The translations under genes and the position numbers were made by a program. Of a stretch of 64,000 nt of DNA, positions 1 through 9,874 are shown piece after piece (positions within the stretch are counted from its first letter, which is position 1; each line of letters starts with the position of its first letter). Source of the stretch: Macrophomina tecta (Eukaryota > Ascomycota > Dothideomycetes > Botryosphaeriales > Botryosphaeriaceae). The stretch is taken from the NCBI GenBank assembly GCA_024180945.1, contig JAKSGN010000038.1, forward strand, positions 1,302,001 through 1,366,000. Direction: 5' to 3'. The notes under the pieces were generated by a model. It did not search any database and had not been told where the DNA came from. It saw only the letters and a list, made by a program, of their open reading frames with translations.

Positions 1-1190
1 TCAATACCCCAGGTAAGCGCAGGAATCCAGTCGCATCCGCAGAGATCTAGCCATTTGAGGCAATACGTATTGTTTGCCAAACGGCGGAGGATGTTGGCAG
101 CCTCTTGCCAATCATTGTCCAGCTCAGAGTAGAAGTTGTTGCCGCCCAGGCTCACTTTTACATGCTGGCTAGCCATTGATACTCCACTTGCATGAGGAGT
201 CATCGTGGGCTTGGGCCAGAAGGCCAGAGATAAATGCGTCAGAGTCGGCAGGTGGGAAGACAAAGCCAGAAGCTGGTCCCACTGTGCTCGCTGTGGGTAT
301 CCGAGCGACAAGTGAGTTAATTTAGGGAAACGAACATTGTGCATGGCCTTTGGGAGAACTGGAGCCTCGGCTTCCGCTTCTTCCCAGGAGTCAGCTACAG
401 GTTCGGATACCCATAAGTCTCTCAGAGCATCTGAGATTTCATCAGTCTTCGGTGGTGGAACCCGCTGTGTGATGTATCTGTCGAGATCTCGAACAGTGAG
501 CTTCTTCGTTATCATGCCAGTCAGGTCCAGGTGCACCAGATCGTCACTGCCCGTTGCGTCCTCAAGCTCTTGCTCGGTCAAGAACAGTAGTCTCAAGGTT
601 TCCAAGGTAATGCCATCTTGCGGTCCGTATATGGCGAGGTAACTGAGCAGGATATCCTTCAGCTGAATGGGAAGAGTTGCTAAGTAGTGCTGTTCGTATT
701 CCAGGAGCGGGCCCCAATTCTTGGTCAGCGCCTTGCATGTATAATGCACCAAGCTACGCGAAGCAGGCAGGCGCTCTGTGAAGCGTGGCCTCATGGTCTT
801 CCAAAGCCTAGGTAAATCGCCGAGATTCTGCGTCTGCGGTGCGTGCCTGCTTCTCTCCATCCAGCTTTGCGGCGCTGACGGCCCTGGTACGCGCCTTCCA
901 TTTGTACTCCTAGCAATGACTCTCGGCCTGGGAGCCGCGACTTCAGGCAGATTCAGAATATGCCTCACGGCCGGGTGGGTGACACGGGTGGTGAGCGTCT
1001 CGGTGATCTCATTGCGGCGGTCGATGGCGGAGGAGGGAGCTTGCTCGCGGCGTAGCTGGTTCAGGCGGTCGTTGACGGACTGCGGGGAGGATGAAGCAGC
1101 ATGACTCGAGGGTGAGGGACGGGACGAGGACAGGGACGGATGCACGTAGTTGCTGGCGGGTTTGTAGTTCGGTTGATGCTTCTTGGGCAT
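1..1190 (-). CDS. F-box/LRR-like fungal protein, 3' end cut by window
   Basis: One open frame of 396 codons runs from an ATG at 1190 to the window edge with no stop, so the C-terminus is missing. The protein starts MPKKHQPNYKP and has a Ser-rich stretch to about residue 40. Next comes a basic linker with a GRRVPGP-type motif near residue 95. A helical region (near residues 130-175, about ILLSYLAIYGPQDGITLETL) is followed by leucine-rich segments such as FPKLTHLSLGY and LPTLTHLSLAF, spaced like irregular leucine-rich repeats. From memory, this architecture matches a conserved ascomycete family that some annotations wrongly call tafazzin; no acyltransferase motif is visible here. The role is unknown. 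LRR proteins of this type often act as substrate-binding scaffolds, but that is inference. No intron is needed in the visible part. Confidence 0.75.
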   Translation of the reverse strand, partial: MPKKHQPNYKPASNYVHPSLSSSRPSPSSHAASSSPQSVNDRLNQLRREQAPSSAIDRRNEITETLTTRVTHPAVRHILNLPEVAAPRPRVIARSTNGRRVPGPSAPQSWMERSRHAPQTQNLGDLPRLWKTMRPRFTERLPASRSLVHYTCKALTKNWGPLLEYEQHYLATLPIQLKDILLSYLAIYGPQDGITLETLRLLFLTEQELEDATGSDDLVHLDLTGMITKKLTVRDLDRYITQRVPPPKTDEISDALRDLWVSEPVADSWEEAEAEAPVLPKAMHNVRFPKLTHLSLGYPQRAQWDQLLALSSHLPTLTHLSLAFWPKPTMTPHASGVSMASQHVKVSLGGNNFYSELDNDWQEAANILRRLANNTYCLKWLDLCGCDWIPALTWGI

Positions 1191-3686
1191 GAGGAACGCG
1201 GGAGTGGAAGCGGCGGGCTTCGTTGCGGCCGGTCGACGTTGACGTTGGGGACCCAAGCCTTAGTACTGTGCACAGAAGAAGTCGGGGTCAAGTTACATGT
1301 TGGGTGGTGGCGTGGGTCGCCGGGATGACTGTTCGCGAGAGCCTTCACCGATGACGCCTGCCTGATCTCGGCTGCTTATCTTATCACCTCTCCCTGACTC
1401 TCAACACCAACCACTCCAAACGCCTTCCTGTCTCGTTGCCCTTCGTTTGCTCGCTCATTTTCCTCGCCTGAATCTTCGCCCTCTTTTCCACTTGAGCGTT
1501 CTAAAAGCCTCTGACGAGTTCATCGCCGACATGAAGAAAAGCAAATGTCTAGGGGTGTTTTACCCACCCGTCCAGCGTGAGCAGGTGAATCATCGCTTAT
1601 GAAAGACTGAGGCAGCCATGCAAATACGAACGCTTACAGCTCCTTCTGACTCCTACCTTTGGCTGCCTGCCTCGGCCCACTTCAAAGTTTTTAGGGGGAG
1701 AGGAGTTCTCGCCATCTCCACCAGAGCTCGGAATCGAGTCTTTCCGTTCAGCAGATGCCGTGCCTCTCATCACTTGCATCTCTCGTATTTGTGCGTCTGC
1801 AATGACTTCAATCCTTGCAAGCACGTGGCTATTTGCGACGGGATGAATCGCGAAGATAGCCGATCGCTGCCTTGTTGATTCGCAGAGGTGCTCACATCCA
1901 AAAGCCAAGAATGGAACGAGTATCCTGACCTATCAAGTCGCCGCTTCATGTTTGTAATTTCCCACGGAGTTCGGAGCCCAGTCCGTGGGATATGAGGCTG
2001 AGACCCACGTATGCACTCTACTTCCGCACAGCAGAAGACACTCAATGTATGTAGCTCTACTGCCGGCAGCCAGCGTGGTGTGAGGTTGGTTCTCCCAAGT
2101 GATACGAGGCTAGGCTGCCAAGCGTTGCGACTACAACATCTATGTTTACACACACACGGGGCCTGAACCAGTCAAGCGTGTGCGACTGCGAATGGCGGAT
2201 CATCGTGGCTCAGACTGCTCCAATACAGCAATCATCCGCTCAAGCAAGAATGCTGACCGCAAAGCCGGCGAACTTACCCACAACACAACGCTGGCAGGAT
2301 CCTGTACCACACATTCTTCACGCGATCCGCAGTCTCTGAATGCGGGGCAGGCGTGTTGGTCCAACGCGGATCATTCGAGCAGCACGAGGCCGGACAGCTG
2401 TCACCACAGACGCGCCGAGCGCCGAAACCTGAACTAGTCCAATTCGGCCACTACTATTTCTTCCGGACGCATGATCCAGGCCGTGGTCGACTTGTGAGGT
2501 TGGACACGAGCTGATCGGATCGCTTCGCGATGTAATTTCGATCGTTGGGCAGCACGCAAACGCTCCACCACATCGACCGCTTTCTGCGAGCTGTAGCATT
2601 TGTCCAACGCCGGCAGTGCCAGCTGGTGTTGACGTTCCCCACGCAGAGGTCTGCCGGTGTCCGCACGTGCGCGGGATTGGGATCGGCTTGCAATTTCAGC
2701 CGTTTCCGTGGCAGCTGGCCTGAAGGGACAGGCCGGATACCCGGATGGCAGCGAGGTGGTAAAGAAAGGGAAGACAAGCGTGGTGGTGATTATGGCGTAG
2801 ACTCGCGGCCGGAATCAAGCAATAAAAAATAACATCCGCATTCGGAAGCATCGCCGGGTAGTGGCAAAGAAAGGGGCTCTCGCAGGCGACAGCTGCGGAG
2901 TTTGGCAACGGCGGAACAATGTACGGCCAACGGGCTCTAGAACTGCAGTCGAAAAAGTGTTGATGGAGAGTCGGTGAGGCGTGCGTGGTCGTCGGGCTGC
3001 AGAGGTGCCGTGACCAATGGCGATTACCCTTTCGAGACATGGATGGATAGGTATCGGGGGAGCGGTGGGTTCGGCCGGCTATCGCGCCAACGGCAGAGGA
3101 CGGATCGCAAGCCCGCACGGAGGGAGCGTGGCAATGGCTCTGGGAGCGGGAGACAGGAGTAGGGGCTGCGCGGGGGGGCACGATGCCGGCGGACGCGCTG
3201 GAGGCAGCACGCGGCGACAGAGCTGGTGCTTCGGCGGACAGGGCAGGGCTTGCTAGGACGGCGGGGACGAGACAGCGACGGCTCTTTCAAGGCGTGCGGC
3301 GGCGGGATGCGCTGGCTGGCGTGGCGATTGGACGCGACGAGGAGCATTTCCTGCCGAATGAAGGCCATTTCGCATGTCGGCTGCGCAGCGCATGCCTCCA
3401 TGCTTGCCTACTTACATTCATTCTCCCCGTGCTCCGCCAACAGCAGAGAGTCCTCGCTCCCTCCCTCCAGCCAGTCCGCACCGCCGCCCGCCCGCCCGCC
3501 TCGCGCTCGCCGCTCTTATCGCGCGCCTGCCACGCGACATGCCGATCCGCTGCTAGCAGTTGAGACCCGCGAGCCCCCAGGCCCCCCTGCACGAGCCGCG
3601 CCTCCGCCTGCAGCGCGTTGCCTCCCCACGACGCCTCTGCGCCCTGGATGCTCTGTGCCGGCAACGAGAGGAGGAGGTTCAGCACG
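1191..3686. other. Intergenic region between divergent genes
   Basis: This 2.5 kb stretch separates the minus-strand LRR-like gene from SSK1. Open frames on both strands are short, overlap each other and lack recognisable domains. The last 500 bases before SSK1 are C-rich on the plus strand, consistent with a long SSK1 promoter and 5' leader. A gene here cannot be excluded, but none is supported. Confidence 0.5.
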
Positions 3687-6120
3687 ATGCCCTTCCGCCT
3701 GCGGCTGGAGAGCGCGCGCTCGAAGCTGCTGGGCAGCCGGCGGGGCTCGCTCGCGTCGGTGGCATCCTCGGCAGCAATCGACAAGCCGCGCAGCGTCGTC
3801 TCGCAGCCCTCGCCCGCCTCCTCGCCGCTGCCCACGCCCCAGATCCGCGCCCGCTCCTCCGGCACCCACGACCAGCGCACCCCTCCGCCGCCCGTCAGCG
3901 AAGAGTCGCTGCCGCGCAAGCTGCCTCTCGAGCCGGCGGAACCGTCTCAGCCGCCCGACGATCAACACCAATCGCGGGACCGGCCGCCTGAGTCGATCGC
4001 CGACCGGTCCGAGAGCTTAACCACAAAGGATCTGCAGCTTCACGCCCAGCAACCACTGCAACCACCGCAACCGCCCGTCCTCGCCCTCCAGGAGCCCACG
4101 CCCCTCCCCGACGTGCCCACTTCCCAGCTGGGCCTCGCCTCCCCCAGCGCTCAAAGCGCCCCCGACCTCCGCGACGAGTCCGACGAGGCTCTGCACCCGC
4201 TGCCCACGCCCGGGGCTTTGTCGTCGCCCCGCCAGCAGCGCCCGATTCAAGTCCGCCGCCAGTCGCTCGTCCACAACTCGAATGCCCGCGTCATCAGGAC
4301 CCTGCTGGACCCCCCAAAAGCCCGTCCCTCGACCGCTACCAGCCAGGACGACTACTTCTCCATCACCCCCGGCATGCTTCACCGCAAGATCTGGGTCAAG
4401 CGCCCTAACGCCTCGGCCACCCTGGTCCAGATAAGGGAAGATGATCTGGTTGACGACGTGCGCGACATGATCCTCAAGAAGTATGCCAACTCGCTCGGCC
4501 GGAGCTTTGATGCGCCGGATGTCTGCCTGCGCATTGTCTCGCGCGACCCCACGACTCGCCCGGTCGAGAGGACACTTGGTCCCGAGGAGGAAATGTGTCG
4601 CACCCTCGACGAATACTATCCCGGCGGTCAGACGGTCGATGAGGCCCTTATAATCGATGTGCCCCAGAGGCGCACTCCGAAACCCTCGCCTCGTGTGCCG
4701 TTCCCTCCTCATGTCGTCAATTACTACGGAGACGCCAGGCCTGCCGAAACCGACGCCGAATACTTCCCACCCATGCCCGCTCTTGGTGTGCCCTCCCCCG
4801 CATCGCTGACGTCCTTGTCTCATGATAGCCATGGCTCGCGTTCTCATCAGGACGTGCGATCAATTTCCGTGCTCAACACCGGCCAGGTACCTCCGCTTCC
4901 CTCTCCTGGAAACACACGCAGGCCCCATCGTCCAAGACCTCACCGGAATCTTACCTCCTCTCCGACCCAGAACTCCCACCCTGCCGTACCCATGTCTGCG
5001 TCGCATCATGTTACTCGTCCAGGAGGCGAACGAAAACGTCTTGACTCTGGCGCCTCCGAAACGAAACCCCCTCTCCCAGCCGTGCCTCCCCCACCGACAC
5101 CGCCCGCACCCGAAGTCGTCCCTACCGCTCAGAAACCGCCGACACCCCAGACACCTATACGAGTGCAGTCTCCCGATCCTCGAAAGACGAAGAAGAAAGG
5201 TCGTGCTAAGGACTCTGATGCACCGAGTTTGCCTTCGGGTCTCTTGGACGGCTCTGTACCTCCGATCAACGTGCTTATAGTCGAAGACAATATCATCAAC
5301 TTGAAGTTGTTGGAAGCGTTCATGAAGCGTCTAAAGGTCCGCTGGCAAACAGCGATGAACGGAAGGGATGCTGTTACGAAATGGAGAGCAGGCGGGTTCC
5401 ATTTAGTTCTTATGGACATTCAACTGCCCATTATGAGCGGTCTAGAGGCGACGAAAGAAATACGGAGGCTTGAAAGAGTCAACAACATTGGCGTCTTTAG
5501 CAACAGCAGCGCGAGTAGCACGGCGCCGGTGTTGCCGAGAGAAACCTCCAACGGAAGTACCAAGGAGGTGACGGAGGATGACAAGCTCGGTTCAGGCATT
5601 ATATTCAAGAGTCCCGTCATCATTGTCGCCTTGACGGCTAGTTCACTTCAGAGCGACAGACATGAAGCACTAGCCGCGGGTTGCAATGATTTCCTGACCA
5701 AGGTACGTCTTGATCTGATCCCCATAAGTGCTGGATAATCAGCAGAGGCACAATGCTGATGAGTTTATGCTGACTTCAACATAGCCCGTCAACTTCGTTT
5801 GGCTCGAGCGCAAGGTGAAGGAATGGGGTTGCATGCAAGCACTCATCGACTACGACGGTTGGCGAAAGTGGAAGACATTTACCGACGAAACGCCTGTGGA
5901 CATCAAAGAGAAGCCAAAGGCTGGAAAGAAAAAGACAAATCGCGCCTCAATTTCCCGACCTCCAGGAGCACTTGCCCAAGTTAGCAGTCCAAGCCCCGAA
6001 CAACAGGCTTTGGCACAGGCTGTACAAGCTCCTCCAACAGATGTGATTGTGGACGGTGCCGTGGAACTGGAAGGCTTGCCTCCCCCGGCTGAGGTTATTA
6101 ATGGAGGTGGGAGCAGCTGA
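3687..6120 (+). CDS. SSK1: Ssk1-type response regulator of the HOG pathway
   Basis: Two exons, 3687-5702 and 5785-6120, encode 783 residues. The intron is phase 0 (GTACGT...ACATAG). The ATG at 3687 opens MPFRLRLESARSK; the frame stays open upstream but has no better ATG. The first 520 residues are long, Pro/Ser-rich and disordered, with a conserved middle part (about residues 225-335, GMLHRKIWVKRP onward). The receiver domain starts near residue 525 with VLIVEDN. It has the phosphoacceptor Asp577 in LVLMDIQLP, a long Ser/Thr-rich insert, then VALTASS and the conserved Lys672 just before the intron, followed by PVNFVWLERKV. In fungi Ssk1 receives phosphate from the Sln1-Ypd1 relay and, when unphosphorylated, activates the MAPKKK above Hog1/SakA in osmotic and oxidative stress. 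The identification is strong; only the exact start is uncertain. Confidence 0.93.
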
Positions 6121-7966
6121 GGGAATGAAACACAATAGGCACCGACTCCTTGGCTGTTGGGCCAGTGCACTCAGCGGACGGGAACTGTTTAGTGGTAGTG
6201 CCAGGTGCTGCGACACGCCCAAATTGGGACATCTCTCATCATCCAGACGAGAGACTGGGACTATGCTTCTGAAGGGGACCAAGCCGCTAACCTTTGCGCG
6301 GATTCTATTCATATCAGCCACAACGACGTGGAGTAGGAGCACCTATCCTGCTTTCCCTCCAAAGCAATGAGCGAGATCGTGCGGCTGTTGGAAACCCCTC
6401 TATCCACTCCACTCTACCGTTTCAGGAATGCGCATACGACCAGCAGCGAATCGGCCGAAACCCAACATTCACTGTATTCACCATCTCTCATCACGACATC
6501 CAATTCGTGCCCGTCGGGATGGATGAATCTCATCTCAGCCCACCGTCAATCAATCTTGCTCTCTAGCATCTCTCCGCCCATTGCTCTACTTTCCGGATCT
6601 TGCTTTACATTTCATCTCGAAAGCAGCAACTGCAAGATCGAGAAAGAAAAACAACAAGTACGGTGTGGTATCTGTAAACTCTTTATCTTTCGCTGGAGAT
6701 TTTCTGTAATTGGGACCTTTTTCTTCCGAGCTTTTCCCTCATGGACTACTTATCGCAGCATGGTGTGGAGAGAAAAACAAAAAGTAATGGGCGTGGGGGT
6801 TGGGGGGGGGAGGAGGGAGGGTACAGCATTATATGGATTATTATCATGTTCTCATAGCAAAGCGTGGCGCTTGGGGATGTTGGTTTCTGGAAACAGATCT
6901 CTTTCTCTGCTTCCACCTTTTCATAACTCTTTCTTTCTAGCCCACCGTCGTCTTTCCGTTGTCTTTCCCTACACGTCTCTGTTCGTCTTGGGGAGCTCAA
7001 CTTTTTTGTATCCGATATTTGTTCTTGTTCGGTCATCCACGCTGGATCTTTTCTCGTCGAACCTTTTCGATCCTCCACTAGGTGCTGGGCGCTCGGATCT
7101 CTTTCGATTGGCGAATAAAATGACCGGGATGGTATGTTGTCCCTTTTTTTTTTTTTTTTCTTTCTTTTTTTACTCTTTCAGCTGCATACGAGAACTGAGA
7201 ACGAAAAAGATGGAAGGTGGTTTCTCCCGTATGTGTGTATTGCATTACATTTTCTGCGCATGTCTTTTGTCTTTGTGGAGCTGTGTGGGCCCTGTTATCT
7301 TGTTGCAGACAAAAGGGCATTAATTACATATGTACCGTAATAGCGAAGGAGGTAAATCGAAAACACATCACGCGTACGTCATTTGCGGTCTGTGTGGATG
7401 TGATGCATGACGAGGAGGTGAGGCTTGCGTAATGTGAATTATGAAGACCGTTGAAAGTGGTGCCGATGTTGTACATACATTTCCCTCCTTACGAAAGAAC
7501 CAGGCTGTTCTCGTACGCATTGATATCAGGACAGGTGCTTCATACTCTATGGTATGTAGCTGAGAGTATCAATGCTCTCGGACAGCACGGACATACAAGA
7601 AAGAGAGTATATGACGCCATCGAGTCATCAAGTCCAGAATTAAGTTCTCGTAGTAGACTAAGATGAGCTATTTATCTCTACCACCTTTTCTCACGCCCTC
7701 GTCATGTGTGGAGCAAGAGGTCCATTCCCCTTAAAGTCGGGTTCTCCTTTTGCTCTTGTTCGCCGCTAGCCCCCCATCGTCTCACTTGCCGCGGGAGGCA
7801 GCAGCTTCCTCCTTCCCTGCCACAAGGGGTGGGACGAGAATTCCGACGGGGACGTCCTGCCGACAAGGAGAAGGCCTGCTCGCTCCCACCACCTACCTGC
7901 CTACCCGCCTTCCCTGATTTCCCCCCAAATCTCCCCGACACTCCTCGGCCAACGGAAAGAAAGCGC
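6121..7966. other. Intergenic, convergent 3' regions
   Basis: The region lies between SSK1 and the convergent SDR gene. It holds pyrimidine-rich plus-strand sequence, a run of 16 T at 7144-7159 and a long but unconvincing open frame (6367-7323) that crosses this homopolymer and has no recognisable domain. It probably carries the SSK1 3' UTR. No gene is supported. Confidence 0.5.
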
Positions 7967-8761
7967 TTAAACCAACAGCGACCCACCGTTCGTGTCGACA
8001 ATTGCGCCCGTCGCATTCCGATCCTTGATGAGATACACAAACGCCTCCGCGACGTCTTCGACCTGGCCGACCCGCCCCGTCGGCGTCTTCGCGCTCAGGC
8101 TCTGCATCAGCTGCTCCTTCTCCTCGGGCGGCATGCGCCAGAGATCCGTGTCGACCGCGCCGGGGACGACGCAGTTCACACGCACCGGCTGCATGTCCAG
8201 CGCGAGGGCGCGCGTCATGCTGAAGTGGCCGGCGGCATAGGACCCGACGACGCTCCAGCCGGGCATGGGCTTGTGGGCGACGGCGCCAGAGGTGATGATG
8301 AAGCTGGAGGCGGCGGATTTGGGGAGGTATTTGGCGGCTTCGCGGGCGCAGAGGAGGGGCGCGAAGAAGCGGACCATGCCGGCCTGCTTGATGAAGGCGA
8401 GCGTGGCGTCGGCGAGGGGCGTGGTGGCGAGGGCGTCGCCGGCCGAGTAGACGACGTGGTTGAGGGGCCGGCTAGCAGTGACGGCTGCGAAGAGGTCGGC
8501 GATGTTGGATTCGAGCGTTGCTTCGGTGCCGAGGTCGCAGACGTGCGAGTGGATGCGCGAGGATTGCGCGGCGGAAGGGTAGGCGGTCGAAAGGCGCTCG
8601 ACGGCGGAGGAGACGCGCGTGGGGTTGGAGGAAGAGATGGTGACGGTGGCGCCGTGCTCGAGGAGGGCTTCGGCAACGCCGTAGCCGATTCCCGAGCTAC
8701 CACCGACGATGAGGACGTGTGTGTCGATGAGCTTGGTGGTGTATTTGCGCTGGTCGGTCAT
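7967..8761 (-). CDS. Short-chain dehydrogenase-like protein lacking active-site Lys
   Basis: A single exon encodes 264 residues, the usual length of a classical SDR, starting at ATG 8761. The Rossmann motif GGSSGIG is at residues 20-26, and a Ser of the active-site strand (SGA) is at 158. Tyr175 sits where the catalytic Tyr belongs, but the expected YxxxK reads YAAGH, so the Lys is His179. The NNAG structural motif is also changed, to YSAG (about 105-108). The C-terminal PGAVDTDLW segment is typical of a fungal SDR subgroup that, as I recall it, often lacks the Lys. NAD(P) binding is likely; ordinary alcohol/ketone oxidoreduction is doubtful, and the substrate is unknown. A TATTTATA-like box on the minus strand lies about 110 bases upstream (near 8872-8882). 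The next gene, EMC1, has the same orientation. Confidence 0.85.
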   Translation of the reverse strand: MTDQRKYTTKLIDTHVLIVGGSSGIGYGVAEALLEHGATVTISSSNPTRVSSAVERLSTAYPSAAQSSRIHSHVCDLGTEATLESNIADLFAAVTASRPLNHVVYSAGDALATTPLADATLAFIKQAGMVRFFAPLLCAREAAKYLPKSAASSFIITSGAVAHKPMPGWSVVGSYAAGHFSMTRALALDMQPVRVNCVVPGAVDTDLWRMPPEEKEQLMQSLSAKTPTGRVGQVEDVAEAFVYLIKDRNATGAIVDTNGGSLLV

Positions 8762-9874
8762 GGTGGGATTAGAGGTAGTTGGAGGACTACTGGTGGGTCT
8801 ATTGCTTTGGCTGGAACAGTTTCTTGATCAATTGAGCTGCTGAAAAGAGGTCTAAATGTGGGATTCAGTCGATGTATAAATATTTGGCGAGCGTAGCCTG
8901 GGAGCTTGCGTATTCTTCTCAAAGCTGAGGTTGGATTGATGGGTGATGGTCGGCAGACCCGGAGTTTAGCAGTTCTGACGGAATTAAGGTCTTGACGTCA
9001 GCATACCCTAGGTATTTCCGCCGGCCCTAGATCGAGAAGAAGTCCGTCGGCACGGCCAAACCTTCCTGGGTGGTGCTTGGTAAGATCAAAGTGGTCAATT
9101 CCGTGGCATGGTATTCTATCAGTCAGGCTAATTTTGCTCTCCGGTAGCGCTGTTGGCGAATCCTGCGAAAGTAGGAGTTAAGCCGGCGGACCTAGTAATA
9201 AACTCCGTGGAGCTGGCTCTTAATTCGCCTAGACGGAACACTGGTCACACCGTGAGGCACTGAATTAACTCCGAGACGAAGAGATTAAGCCATGCACCTT
9301 CGCAGTCATGTAGGATATCGTAAATGATGCCGGCGTGCATTACAGACAAAGCTGAGATTGCGCCAGTTTTAGAGCCGACGTGTCTACTCACGTAATCTCC
9401 GCATGAACGCGTTCTCACGCAGACGCACTGTGCTGAGTAATTTTGCCTTGGGGCTCGGCCAGTCCCGGGGATTCCATCCCAGGTCAGTAGGCTCCATTTC
9501 CGCTTAGGCACCGCGAAAGCCAACGCAGCGGCCATCGGCTGACTTACCGCGCGGATCCGCTCTCACATCCATTGCAACTTTATAGTAGCAGATGGCCCCT
9601 GTTGACCGACGTTCAAGATGCATTCATGCTTCGCCAAGGATGAGGTGCGTCGAAACAAGCATGCTCTCGGTCATCGGGCGTCAACGCTGCCATCCCCACA
9701 TTTTGATCGACGCGGGTGGATGCCGGCCCAAAAGTAAACCAGATAACCACCTGTTGACGTAGCAGATGTCGCACATACTTTGTCGTCTCACCAGAAATTC
9801 CGATTGCATTGTATCGTCCAATCTATTATACTTTTTGGGGTCTTGTCGTACCAATCGTCGTGTCGTCTTATGTT
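8762..9874. other. Intergenic region upstream of SDR
   Basis: About 1.1 kb between the SDR start and the end of EMC1, less GC-rich than its surroundings. Short open frames exist on both strands (for example 9245-9535 minus) but show no family features. It should hold the SDR promoter at its left end and the EMC1 3' UTR at its right end. Confidence 0.5.
8872..8882 (-). promoter_or_regulatory. TATA-like box of the SDR gene
   Basis: The minus strand reads TATTTATAC here, about 110 bases before the SDR start codon. The position fits a core promoter element, but this is judged by eye only. Confidence 0.35.

Noticed and set aside
6367..7323. Open frame of 318 codons, plus strand
   Set aside because: It runs through a poly-T tract and pyrimidine-rich 3' sequence; the product is low-complexity with no domain, right after the SSK1 stop.
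7706..8827. Open frame of 373 codons, plus strand, opposite the SDR
   Set aside because: Antisense shadow of the SDR coding sequence caused by GC-rich third positions.
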